From an uncultured Bacteroidales bacterium (GTDB lineage: Bacteria; Bacteroidota; Bacteroidia; Bacteroidales; UBA932), in assembly GCA_944322565.1 (NCBI GenBank), contig CALUPG010000012.1, positions 1 through 64,000 of the forward strand: a stretch of 64,000 nt of DNA, given 5' to 3'. The notes beneath the pieces are model-generated. The model saw nothing but the letters and a program-made list of their open reading frames with translations. It ran no database searches and was not told the origin of the DNA. This document shows, piece after piece, positions 17,378 through 25,773 of this stretch; the stretch's first letter is position 1; each line of letters begins with the position of its first letter. The translations under genes and the position numbers were made by a program.

Positions 17378-18637
17378 TTATTTGTAGCAGAGCTTGCGCT
17401 CCATTCTGTCATTCTGACGGATAATTTTCTGTACATCCCTTTCAAGGGCCGGAGTAATGTCCTTGCATTTCTTATGGCAGGCCATTTCCAGCGTATACAT
17501 TCTGCCGATGCAGAAATTGGTGTGCTCGCACCCGCTGCAGCAGTTCTCGTCGGCTTTCATCTTGTTGACGAAATCAGTGTCCTCAAGCACGGCCCGGCCC
17601 ATCTGAAGCATCTGGAAGCCGGAGTCAATCACTTTGTCAGCATCTTTTCTCGTAGTCACGCCTCCTACATACACGAGAGGCATGTCCGGCAGTGCTTCCC
17701 TGAATTTCAGCGAATCCTCAAGAAAGTACAGCTTCTTGAACGGCACTGTAGGGGAGACTATCTTCCCTCCGGCCAATACCCCGAGCTTGAGCCACCATTG
17801 AGTCTTCATCGGCATATAATGGGCGATGGCCTTCTTGGGGAACTGTCCCCTCATCACATACATCGGCGCCCTGCTCACGAATCCTCCTGACAGCACCAGT
17901 GCATCGGCCCCGCATTTCTGCAGTTCTTTGGCGACCCTGATGCTCTCGTCGATTTCCATTCCTCCCCTGAATCCGTCCCTGGTGTTCATCTTCACGAATA
18001 TTGCCACCTTGCCTTTCCCGGCTTCAGTCACAGCCTTCATGCATCTGCGCATGAACCGCATCCTGTTGTCCAGTGAACCTCCGTATTCGTCTTTTCTCCG
18101 GTTGGTGTACGGTGACAGGAACTGGGATATCAGGTATCCGTGTCCTGCGTGTATCTCAACGGCATCGAATCCTGCCTTGATTGCGAGTCTGACTGCATTG
18201 CCGTATGCCTGGACGACTTCATCAATTTCCCTGAGGGTCATCTTGTGGACGAAAGTAGGGGAGTAGAGGTTGAATCCTCTGCTTGCCCCGTATGGCGTGC
18301 AGCCGCATATTCTCTTGTGGGACATGTTCCCGCAGTGTCCGAGCTGGATTGAGGCCTTGGCCCCCTCGGCATGGATGGCATCAGTGAGTTTCTTCAGTTC
18401 AGGAACAATTTCCTCCCTCATCCAGAGCTGTCTCTCAAAGGAGAGTCCGCTCTTGCATACTGCCGCGTATGCTATGGTAGTCATCCCTATTCCTCCCCTT
18501 GCCACTGCCGTGTGATAGTCAAACAGGGATTGTGACGGAGAATTGTTCTCGCACATCCCCTCAAAGGCAGCGGACCGGATTGTCCTGTTGCGCAGTTCAA
18601 GCGGTCCGATTTTGTACGGAGTAAACAAGTCACTCAT
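17378..18637 (-). CDS. Old Yellow Enzyme-family NADH:flavin oxidoreductase
   Basis: 419 residues. FMN-dependent TIM-barrel ene-reductase: start FTPYKIGPLELRNRTIRSAA, FMN region ASIQLGHCG, the signature AGFDAVEIHAGHGYLISQFL followed by SPYTNRRKDEYGGSLDNRM, and the C-terminal phosphate-binding GGVTTRKDAD/QMGRAVL. A cysteine-rich tail (CCSGCEHTNFC...C...C) may bind an Fe-S cluster as in BaiCD/enoate-reductase relatives, but the C-terminal FAD/NAD domain of those about 640-residue proteins is absent. Lies 82 nt downstream of a steroid 5-alpha-reductase homologue on the same strand, suggesting enone reduction of a steroid or bile acid (inference). Confidence 0.85.
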   Translation of the reverse strand: MSDLFTPYKIGPLELRNRTIRSAAFEGMCENNSPSQSLFDYHTAVARGGIGMTTIAYAAVCKSGLSFERQLWMREEIVPELKKLTDAIHAEGAKASIQLGHCGNMSHKRICGCTPYGASRGFNLYSPTFVHKMTLREIDEVVQAYGNAVRLAIKAGFDAVEIHAGHGYLISQFLSPYTNRRKDEYGGSLDNRMRFMRRCMKAVTEAGKGKVAIFVKMNTRDGFRGGMEIDESIRVAKELQKCGADALVLSGGFVSRAPMYVMRGQFPKKAIAHYMPMKTQWWLKLGVLAGGKIVSPTVPFKKLYFLEDSLKFREALPDMPLVYVGGVTTRKDADKVIDSGFQMLQMGRAVLEDTDFVNKMKADENCCSGCEHTNFCIGRMYTLEMACHKKCKDITPALERDVQKIIRQNDRMERKLCYK

Positions 18638-18719
18638 TCAATTGTAAATTTTAGTGTCCCATGGAGCGCCATGGCGGTTGAATCTTATTCTTGTCCTTCG
18701 GTCCGGAGCATGCCGGAGG

Positions 18720-19499
18720 TCACCAGATAAAAGGTATCAGATGCTTTTTGTGCAATTCTTTGTATTCGTCCCCGAATTCTTCCTCATATCTCGCAGTCAG
18801 AGCCTTTGCCCTCGGGGCAAGGTTGGCAAAAGTCCATACGGCAAAAAGAAGCCCGGCCGGAGACCATGTCAGGATGGCAAATCCCACCCATTCGGTGAGT
18901 TCCCCGAAATAATTTGCTGAAGTCACATATTTGTACAGCCCTTTTCTCGGGATGTAATGCCTGGTGTCACCGGGCTTGCGCAGGTTGCGGATGACATGGT
19001 CGGAATCAAGGTTGATGAGCATGCCTGCCAGGAACAGAAGAGAGCCAATGATGAATTGAGGGCTTGCAAGCCATTCCGTTGCATATTTTCCTGCCGGGGC
19101 GAACCGGAACAGCCATTCTCCTATGAAGTACGAATTCATTGAATTGAACAGGAAGCCCATGGCTATGATGGCAACCGGCATAGTCCCTTTCCCGCGGATG
19201 AGCAGCGGAAAAATGAATGAACGCTGGAAATAGTGCACGAGGAAAAGTCCGGCCATGATATAGAGCACCAGACTGCTGTTGCCTGTGTCTGCCCCTGACA
19301 TCGCATACCGGGCAGTGTACATGAGCATCAGCAGGAACGCAGGGCATTCCATTATGACCCATCCCGTCCTGTTGTTGATCTTCGGCCCCCATTTCCCTCC
19401 GCCGAGGTATCCGTACCCCGCCTTGAAGAAGAACAGTGCCACGAACACCACTATGGCAAGCAGTGCCATTATTCCCATCAGCAAATAATAAGTCTCCAT
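18720..19499 (-). CDS. Steroid 5-alpha-reductase homologue (3-oxo-5-alpha-steroid 4-dehydrogenase family)
   Basis: 259 residues, six to seven membrane spans. It aligns by eye with human SRD5A1/2 over most of its length: MECPAF (Glu51, equivalent of SRD5A2 Glu57), VHYFQRSFIFPLLIRG (Tyr90), INLDSDHVIRNLRKPGDT, IPRKGLYKYVTSANYFGE (Glu200) with TEWVGFAILTWS, and the terminal HLIPFIW. Family reaction: NADPH-dependent reduction of the delta-4 bond of 3-keto-steroids to the 5-alpha product. In gut Bacteroidales such enzymes convert 3-oxo-delta-4 bile acids towards allo forms. Start at 19499 (METYYLL) chosen; -7 box 36 nt upstream. First gene of a unit with the OYE reductase. Confidence 0.88.
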   Translation of the reverse strand: METYYLLMGIMALLAIVVFVALFFFKAGYGYLGGGKWGPKINNRTGWVIMECPAFLLMLMYTARYAMSGADTGNSSLVLYIMAGLFLVHYFQRSFIFPLLIRGKGTMPVAIIAMGFLFNSMNSYFIGEWLFRFAPAGKYATEWLASPQFIIGSLLFLAGMLINLDSDHVIRNLRKPGDTRHYIPRKGLYKYVTSANYFGELTEWVGFAILTWSPAGLLFAVWTFANLAPRAKALTARYEEEFGDEYKELHKKHLIPFIW

Positions 19500-19534
19500 G
19501 TTTATAAAGGTCACCATTGTAATGAAAACTCCGG

Positions 19535-19542
19535 CAAAGGTA
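19535..19542 (-). promoter_or_regulatory. -7 box TACCTTTG for 5-alpha-reductase unit
   Basis: Minus-strand TACCTTTG matches TAnnTTTG, 36 nt before the ATG at 19499, divergent from the pyrG promoter 32 nt away. Confidence 0.5.
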
Positions 19543-19573
19543 ATAAAGATTTTCTCAAATCAGTTTTTTTATC

Positions 19574-19581
19574 TACTTTTG
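19574..19581 (+). promoter_or_regulatory. -7 box TACTTTTG for pyrG
   Basis: TACTTTTG matches TAnnTTTG, 30 nt before the pyrG ATG. It implies that the in-frame extension upstream of 19611 is not translated. Confidence 0.55.
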
Positions 19582-19610
19582 TGACCCTGAAAACGTATAA
19601 ATACAGATTT

Positions 19611-21269
19611 ATGAATACAAAATATGTCTTCGTTTCAGGCGGCGTGGCTTCTTCGCTGGGCAAAGGAATCATCTCGGCATCTCTGGCCAAGCTCCTTCAG
19701 GCAAGAGGACTCCGTGTAACCATCCAGAAATTTGACCCTTACATCAACATTGACCCCGGTACGCTCAACCCTTACGAGCACGGGGAGTGCTATGTCACCG
19801 AAGACGGGGCGGAGACAGACCTTGACCTCGGGCATTACGAGAGATTTCTCGGCGTGCATACTTCCAAGGCCAACAATGTCACCACAGGTCGCATTTATCA
19901 TACGGTCATCAGCAGGGAGCGTGAGGGGGCGTATCTCGGGAAGACAGTGCAGATTGTACCCCATATCACTGATGAAATCAAGAGAAGGATGCTTCTTCTC
20001 GGGAAGACAGGTAAATATGATGTCATCATCACGGAAATCGGCGGAACTGTCGGCGACATGGAATCCGAGCCGTTCATAGAGGCGGTCCGCCAGCTCCAGT
20101 GGGAATTGCCCGAGGAGGACTGCGTGACAATACACCTTACCCTCGTGCCTTATCTGAGTGCGGCCAAGGAACTCAAGACCAAGCCCACGCAGCACTCCGT
20201 GCAGATGCTTCAGCAGAACGGAGTCCAGCCGGACATCATCGTATGCCGCACCGAACACAAGCTTACTCCTGAGATACGCCGCAAGGTCGCCCTGTTCTGC
20301 AATGTCAAGCCGGGCCATGTGATAGAATCGATGGATGCGGAGTCAATCTATGCCGTGCCTCTCAACATGAAGGCCGAGAAGCTCGACCAGCTTGTACTTG
20401 ACCATTTCGGCATGACAGACCTTCCCGAACCGGACCTCACTGAGTGGAACAAGTTCCTTGAGAAGCTTTTCCATCCGAAGACCCAGGTAGACATCGCCCT
20501 TGTGGGAAAATATGTGGAACTTCAGGATGCATACAAGTCCATACTCGAGTCTTTTGTACATGCCGGAGCCGCCAATGAATGCAAGGTGAATGTGCACAGC
20601 ATCCATAGCGAATATCTCAATGAGGACAATGTCGGGGAAAAGCTCGGCAGCATGGACGGAATTCTTGTTGCCCCGGGATTCGGAGAAAGGGGCCTTGAGG
20701 GCAAGATTGTCGCCATCAGATATGCACGGGAACACAATGTGCCGTTCTTCGGCATCTGTCTGGGCATGCAGATGGCTGTTGTGGAGTTTGCCAGGGATGT
20801 GCTCGGCTTCAAGGATGCCGTGTCGACTGAAGTCAATCCGGCCACACCTGTTCCTATAATCGACCTCATGGAGGATCAGAAGAGCACGACAATAAAGGGC
20901 GGCACCATGCGTCTCGGCGCGTATGACTGCAGACTTGAGAAAGATTCGCTTGCATTTAGAATCTATGGTTCGGAGAAGATTTCCGAAAGACACCGTCACA
21001 GGTATGAGTTCAACAATGAATATCTCCCGATGGTCGAGGCTGCAGGCATGAAGGCCACGGGCAGGAACCCGGAGACCGGTCTGGTGGAGATTGTTGAGAT
21101 TCCGTCCCATCCTTTCTTCATCGGAGTGCAGTTCCATCCGGAGCTCAAGAGTACCCCGGAACATCCGCAGCCTATTTTCGTGGCATTTGTAAAGGCTTCG
21201 ATGGATTACCGCAAGGGCCATCCGTCCGGCATAGCCGAAGGTCATCCTGCTGATACAGACAAGAAATGA
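19611..21269 (+). CDS. pyrG: CTP synthase
   Basis: 552 residues, two domains. The N-terminal amidoligase has YVFVSGGVASSLGKGIISAS and KFDPYINIDPGTLNPYEHGE and converts UTP to CTP; the C-terminal class-I glutaminase has the nucleophile elbow PFFGICLGMQMA and the terminal HPEL histidine/glutamate. Followed by a glutaminyl cyclase gene overlapping by 4 nt. In many Bacteroidota pyrG instead precedes yidC, which here is 8 kb away. Confidence 0.97.
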   Translation: MNTKYVFVSGGVASSLGKGIISASLAKLLQARGLRVTIQKFDPYINIDPGTLNPYEHGECYVTEDGAETDLDLGHYERFLGVHTSKANNVTTGRIYHTVISREREGAYLGKTVQIVPHITDEIKRRMLLLGKTGKYDVIITEIGGTVGDMESEPFIEAVRQLQWELPEEDCVTIHLTLVPYLSAAKELKTKPTQHSVQMLQQNGVQPDIIVCRTEHKLTPEIRRKVALFCNVKPGHVIESMDAESIYAVPLNMKAEKLDQLVLDHFGMTDLPEPDLTEWNKFLEKLFHPKTQVDIALVGKYVELQDAYKSILESFVHAGAANECKVNVHSIHSEYLNEDNVGEKLGSMDGILVAPGFGERGLEGKIVAIRYAREHNVPFFGICLGMQMAVVEFARDVLGFKDAVSTEVNPATPVPIIDLMEDQKSTTIKGGTMRLGAYDCRLEKDSLAFRIYGSEKISERHRHRYEFNNEYLPMVEAAGMKATGRNPETGLVEIVEIPSHPFFIGVQFHPELKSTPEHPQPIFVAFVKASMDYRKGHPSGIAEGHPADTDKK

Positions 21270-22054
21270 CTTGCATGACAAAATACCTTCGGATGGCTGC
21301 CGTCTTCTTTCTGACGGCAGCCATTGCGTCTTTTATGCATCAGTCTCCGGCAGCTGCGGCGCTCAGGAGCTACAGGCTGAAGGTCGTGCATGAGTATCCG
21401 CATGATACCGGTTCATATACGCAGGGCCTCTTCATCCATGACGGCCATATGTATGAGAGCACCGGGCAATACGGCTCCTCCACATTCAGAAAGATAGACA
21501 TAGTCAGCGGCAAACCTCTCAGGAAACTGGATTTCAGCGGCAAATATTTCGTGGAGGGCTCATGCGTACTCGGGGACGAGCTGTATATCCTCACATGGAC
21601 CAACCGGGTGGCATTCATCTATGACATATGCACTCTGGAGTACAAGGCAACGAAATCCTACCCCCGCGAAGGCTGGGGACTCACCACCGACGGTTCTTCA
21701 CTTATCGCAAGCGACGGTTCGGCTACACTTTATTTCATGACTCCTGACCTTCAGGTCACACGCAGACTGACCGTCAGACTCTCCGGCCGCCCGATGCGCT
21801 TCCTCAATGAACTTGAATATATTGACGGCATGATCTGGGCCAATGTCTATACCAGCGACCTCATCCTCATCATAAATCCCTACACCGGCAATGTGGAGGG
21901 CACCGTCGACTGTACAGGCCTGCTCCCGGATTCTCTCCGAAGCTCTTCGACAGATGTCCTCAACGGCATTGCCTGCGATTCCTCCACAGGCAGAATCTAT
22001 CTTACAGGCAAGAATTGGCCCAGACTCTACGAAGTGAAATTGGAGGAGAAATGA
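21266..22054 (+). CDS. Glutaminyl-peptide cyclotransferase (plant/bacterial type)
   Basis: 262 residues with an N-terminal signal peptide (MAAVFFLTAAIASFMHQSPAAA), so exported. The body is a five-bladed beta-propeller of the glutamine cyclotransferase family: YTQGLFIHDGHMYESTGQYG, SGKYFVEGSCVLGDELYILTW, GWGLTTDGSSLIASDGS, LNELEYIDGMIWANVY, LNGIACDSSTGRIYLTGKNWP. It forms N-terminal pyroglutamate on exported proteins. Because signal peptidase I often leaves Gln at +1 in Bacteroidota, it may modify many secreted proteins (inference). Start overlaps the pyrG stop (ATGA). Confidence 0.9.
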   Translation: MTCMTKYLRMAAVFFLTAAIASFMHQSPAAAALRSYRLKVVHEYPHDTGSYTQGLFIHDGHMYESTGQYGSSTFRKIDIVSGKPLRKLDFSGKYFVEGSCVLGDELYILTWTNRVAFIYDICTLEYKATKSYPREGWGLTTDGSSLIASDGSATLYFMTPDLQVTRRLTVRLSGRPMRFLNELEYIDGMIWANVYTSDLILIINPYTGNVEGTVDCTGLLPDSLRSSSTDVLNGIACDSSTGRIYLTGKNWPRLYEVKLEEK

Positions 22055-22055
22055 T

Positions 22056-22063
22056 TAAATTTG
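22056..22063 (+). promoter_or_regulatory. -7 box TAAATTTG before unknown membrane protein
   Basis: TAAATTTG matches TAnnTTTG, 71 nt before the ATG at 22134, directly behind the glutaminyl cyclase stop. Confidence 0.4.
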
Positions 22064-22133
22064 CAGGACATATCGGACCTGTGAAAGACTCCGATTTTGA
22101 AGGTAATCCTAAGTTAAAGAAAAATAGAATAAT

Positions 22134-22754
22134 ATGAGGAAATCAATCCGCCAGGCAGTCTTTATTCTGTCGTTCATTGTTTCAATGTCTCTTACTTGTG
22201 TTGCAGCCCGTGCACAGTACAATGACTTGTCTGTCACTTCTTCTTGCGGAGGTCAGGTCGAGCGCAGAGGGGCGAATTTCTATGTCGGGGAGGAACAGCT
22301 CGCTGAGGAGCAGTTGGCAGGCCTTCTTGCTCATACTGACTTTACTTCCGCTCAGGTGGAAAAGTATCAGAAAGGATTCAAGGCCGGCAAAGGCCTGCTG
22401 ATAGGTTTCGGTTCTCTTACAGGAGCCGGACTCATTACAGCTGGAGTCGGTCTCGTCGGCGTTGCGGTCGAGGCTGTTGCCCTTGGCATAGGTGTGGCAT
22501 TCACGGCTCCTCTTTTTGTTGCAACAGGGACATCGCCGGACATTCAGTATGAGAGTAAATTCCAATATGTCGCATACGCCGGATTGATAGCAGCCGGGGC
22601 AGGCATACTTGGTCTGGCGACTGGTACGACTGTCTATTGTGTCTACAAGAAGCGTCTGAACAAAGTGGAGAATGCCATCAATGCAAGATGTGCGGATGTT
22701 CAGGTCTCGTTCGGTGCACAGAAATACGGAGTCGGGCTAGCAGTTAATTTCTGA
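22134..22754 (+). CDS. Unknown exported or membrane protein
   Basis: 206 residues, not recognised as a named family. Signal peptide MRKSIRQAVFILSFIVSMSLTCVAARAQ; a short mature N-terminal segment with YVGEEQLAEEQLAGLL; then two glycine/alanine-rich hydrophobic blocks (GLLIGFGSLTGAGLITAGVG and YAGLIAAGAGILGLATG) that could be membrane hairpins; and a C-terminal strand VSFGAQKYGVGLAVNF reminiscent of an outer-membrane-targeting terminal strand (ends in Phe). Possible envelope protein. Own promoter upstream; a gene-free repeat region downstream. Confidence 0.6.
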   Translation: MRKSIRQAVFILSFIVSMSLTCVAARAQYNDLSVTSSCGGQVERRGANFYVGEEQLAEEQLAGLLAHTDFTSAQVEKYQKGFKAGKGLLIGFGSLTGAGLITAGVGLVGVAVEAVALGIGVAFTAPLFVATGTSPDIQYESKFQYVAYAGLIAAGAGILGLATGTTVYCVYKKRLNKVENAINARCADVQVSFGAQKYGVGLAVNF

Positions 22755-23435
22755 AATTCAGCGGGTACTCCAGTTGAATCATAGTGCAACCCAGTTGAAG
22801 AGGTCTGAATTCAGATGTTTCAGTAAAGCTGCCCTGCGCTTCAGGCGGTGGGGCAGGCATTCCTATTCGGCATTCTGTTCTGTTGGGAGGACTGTGACCA
22901 TCGGACATCTGTCGCAGGGCATTGCCGATGCTTCTCTGCGGAAAGACAAAGGAATACAGTCTGTCTCTCTTTCGCGGCAGCTGTCTGAGGCGGACGATGG
23001 CTCTTCGGCCCCGGGATTTTGCCGCACGGAGGATTTCCCGCCGGATCTCGCTTCCCTGTGGAACCTCGCTTTCCTGCTGATGCCTGGAGTCTTGTTCTTG
23101 AGAATACAGTCTCCGGCAGGTCTTGTCTATAAATCTCTTCCCGCAGAGCAGGTGTCAGCCGTTCGCGGGACCATGGCCTGTCATGCTATATCGCGCCCGA
23201 TGGAAAGCATTTTTGGCTCCATCGGGCGCGCTTTTGCTGTGTTTTCACGCCCGTCGGCATTTTCAAAATGCCGACGGGCACACTTTTGCCGGAAAATCGC
23301 GGCCGTTGGATATGAGAAATGGCCTCCACCAGCCGTGATGTCCATCTGTCGTGGAGTATACACAGGAAATGTATATCCTCAATTTTGCAGATAACAATTT
23401 ATGACTCAAAAAGTAAAATGAAGAATAAAGGATGA
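22755..23435. other. Gene-free stretch with one repeat copy
   Basis: 680 nt between the unknown membrane protein and bioB. An open frame runs across it on the plus strand (22774-23394), but its product is compositionally odd, resembles nothing I know and reads straight through palindromic repeat DNA. The right part (23192-23338) is a palindrome-cluster repeat. The left part (22755-23190) shows only a short direct repeat of CCAGTTGA (near 22769 and 22791); it might be decayed coding DNA but I cannot identify a source. Confidence 0.55.
23192..23338 (-). repeat. Palindrome-cluster repeat, copy C (inverted)
   Basis: Contains the two best hairpins of the family. One has 15-bp perfect arms at 23249-23263 and 23265-23279 around a single central base. 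The other has 13-bp perfect arms at 23192-23204 and 23218-23230 around a 13-nt loop (complement GCCAAAAATGCTT). Reverse-complemented, the order of words matches copies A and B, including CGATTTTC.GCAAAAGTG and GCAAAAGCGCGCCC. Lies about 100 nt upstream of bioB. Confidence 0.75.
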
Positions 23436-24398
23436 ATGATGAATATGACTTATAATCCTGAAGAAATTGTCTCCCGCGGCGGAATCAGCGCCAGCGAGGC
23501 AGACATAATGTCAAAGATGCTGCCGACAGAGGAATTGCTCGCATTAGCCGCAGAAGTAATGCGCCTGGCATGTCCTCCTGTATTTGACACATGTTCCATA
23601 GTCAACGCAAAGTCCGGCCGTTGCCCCGAGGACTGCAAATGGTGCGCCCAGTCGGCCCATTGGCATACCGGAGCGGAGGAGTATCCTCTCTTGCCGCCAA
23701 AGACATTGCTTGAGGCTGCAAAAAGATGCAAGGCTCAGGGAATCGGCAGATTCTCCATTGTGACGAGCGGCAGGAGGCTGAAGAAAGAAGAAGTCGCACA
23801 AGTCTGTGAAGCTGCCGCGCTCATAGAAAAGGAATGCGGGATATATCTGTGCCTGTCGGCGGGACTGCTTGACAAGGAGGATTTCGTGCGTCTCCGCAAG
23901 TCCGGGATAAGACGGTGCCACTGCAATCTCGAGACCGCATCCTCCTTTTTCCCGTCTCTCTGTACGACGCATGGGCAGAGCCAGAAAATCAAGGTCTTGG
24001 ATGATGCCCGAGAGGCAGGCATGGAAGTGTGCAGCGGCGGGATCATCGGAATGGGGGAGACCATGGAGCAGAGGATTGAGCTGGCCTCTGTCCTCAAAAA
24101 TCTGGGTGTGGAGTCAGTGCCTGTGAATATCCTTTCCCCTATCAGAGGCACTGCCCTCGGGTCACGGCCTCTGATTTCAGAAGATGAGATTCTGCGGACA
24201 ATATCCGTTTTCCGGCTTATGATGCCGTCGGCCCGCCTGAGGTTCGCAGGAGGCCGGGCCAGACTTTCGGAAGAGACGCTGATGAAGGCTTTCCGCTCGG
24301 CGGTCAACGCAGCCATAATTGGGGATATGCTGACCACAGCCGGAGCAGATGTTTCCGCCGACATGGACAGAATCAGGGCTGCCGGATATACATTGTGA
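23436..24398 (+). CDS. bioB: Biotin synthase
   Basis: 320 residues, radical-SAM enzyme inserting sulphur into dethiobiotin. SAM cluster cysteines Cys63, Cys67, Cys70 in GRCPEDCKWCAQS; further conserved blocks FSIVTSGRRL, CHCNLETA, CSGGIIGMGET, VPVNILSPIRGTALG and the terminal arginine in RFAGGRARLS. First of three biotin genes; 75 nt gap to bioA. Start could also be the ATG at 23439 or 23445. Confidence 0.95.
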   Translation: MMNMTYNPEEIVSRGGISASEADIMSKMLPTEELLALAAEVMRLACPPVFDTCSIVNAKSGRCPEDCKWCAQSAHWHTGAEEYPLLPPKTLLEAAKRCKAQGIGRFSIVTSGRRLKKEEVAQVCEAAALIEKECGIYLCLSAGLLDKEDFVRLRKSGIRRCHCNLETASSFFPSLCTTHGQSQKIKVLDDAREAGMEVCSGGIIGMGETMEQRIELASVLKNLGVESVPVNILSPIRGTALGSRPLISEDEILRTISVFRLMMPSARLRFAGGRARLSEETLMKAFRSAVNAAIIGDMLTTAGADVSADMDRIRAAGYTL

Positions 24399-24473
24399 GC
24401 CTATGGGTCACATCATTGCAAGTCTTTGAATCACATTATATTTTAAATACAGGTCAATATTACTGAAACGGCA

Positions 24474-25769
24474 ATGAAAGAAAAGGATTTTGGAAAACTT
24501 ACGGATGACTTTGACAGGGACCATCTGTGGCATCCATATACATCGGCGACTCATCCGCTTCCGGCGTACAGGGTCCGGGAAGCGCACGGGTGCAGCATAG
24601 TTCTGGAAGACGGCACCGAACTCATTGACGGCATGTCTTCCTGGTGGTGCGCCGTGCACGGGTACAACCATCCGGTGCTGAATGCCGCGCTGCAGAACCA
24701 GATGAAGAAAATGTCGCATGTGATGTTCGGCGGCCTCACGCATGAGCCTGCAATTGAGCTCGGCAAGGCTCTCCGCCGGATTCTTCCCGAAGAATTCACA
24801 CGCATATTCTATGCGGACAGCGGTTCGGTGGCCGTTGAGGTGGCCATGAAGATGGCGGTCCAATATCATTATGCGGCAGGCAGACCGGAAAAGACGGATT
24901 TCGTGACCATCCGCTCCGGCTATCACGGCGACACATGGAATGCCATGTCGGTATGCGACCCCGTCACGGGGATGCACGGAATATTCGGTCCGGCCCTTCC
25001 CGCAAGATACTTTGTGCCGTCTCCCCGAAGCCGCTTCGGTGGAGAGTGGCATCAGGAGGACATCGCTTCCCTGGAGGAAATGTTTGAATCTCATCATGAA
25101 AGCATCGCGGCCCTGATTCTGGAGCCTGTTGTGCAGGGTGCCGGCGGGATGTGGTTCTATAATCCGGAATACCTCAGGCAGGCGGCCGCCCTTTGCCGCC
25201 GCTACGGCATTCTGCTCATCTTTGATGAGATAGCGACAGGATTCGGCCGGACGGGAAAGCTTTTCGCGTGGGAACATGCCGGAGTGAAACCTGACATAAT
25301 GTGCATAGGCAAGTCCCTGACAGGAGGATATATGACACTTTCAGCCGCCCTTACGACAGACGATGTGGCAAAGACAATATCGGACAATTATCCCTATGCC
25401 TTCATGCACGGCCCGACATTCATGGCAAATCCTCTTGCCTGCGCAGTGGCCCGGGCAAGCATCGGTCTGCTGCTTGAATCGGACTGGGAGCAGAAAGTCA
25501 GGGCGATAGAGGCGCAGATGAAAATGGAGCTGAGTCCGGCAGCCGCATTGCCGCAGGTGGCAGATGTGAGGGTGCTGGGAGCCATAGGGGTCATTGAGAC
25601 AAAGCATCCTGTTGACATGGCTTTCATGCAGCGCCGTTTTATAGAAGAGGGCATCTGGGTGCGCCCGTTCGGAAGGCTGGTCTACATCATGCCGCCTTTC
25701 GTCATTTCCCGTGAAGAACTCTCACATCTGACATCTTCATTGGTCAGGATAGTTTCAGAGACAATATAA
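24474..25769 (+). CDS. bioA: Adenosylmethionine-8-amino-7-oxononanoate aminotransferase
   Basis: 431 residues, PLP-dependent class-III aminotransferase making 7,8-diaminononanoate with SAM as amino donor. Motifs: [15 protein letters not shown] (family N-terminus), [30 protein letters not shown], the metal-like [21 protein letters not shown] and the PLP lysine in [11 protein letters not shown]. Four nucleotides separate its stop from bioD, so the two are co-translated. Confidence 0.96.
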   Translation: MKEKDFGKLTDDFDRDHLWHPYTSATHPLPAYRVREAHGCSIVLEDGTELIDGMSSWWCAVHGYNHPVLNAALQNQMKKMSHVMFGGLTHEPAIELGKALRRILPEEFTRIFYADSGSVAVEVAMKMAVQYHYAAGRPEKTDFVTIRSGYHGDTWNAMSVCDPVTGMHGIFGPALPARYFVPSPRSRFGGEWHQEDIASLEEMFESHHESIAALILEPVVQGAGGMWFYNPEYLRQAAALCRRYGILLIFDEIATGFGRTGKLFAWEHAGVKPDIMCIGKSLTGGYMTLSAALTTDDVAKTISDNYPYAFMHGPTFMANPLACAVARASIGLLLESDWEQKVRAIEAQMKMELSPAAALPQVADVRVLGAIGVIETKHPVDMAFMQRRFIEEGIWVRPFGRLVYIMPPFVISREELSHLTSSLVRIVSETI

Positions 25770-25773
25770 TTCC

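Noticed and set aside
20343..21281. 312-codon minus-strand frame within pyrG
   Set aside because: Antisense to a highly conserved gene, with no family resemblance and no promoter; a codon-usage shadow.
22774..23394. 206-codon frame before bioB
   Set aside because: Its second half is encoded by the palindrome-cluster repeat and its first half matches nothing recognisable; treated as non-coding.
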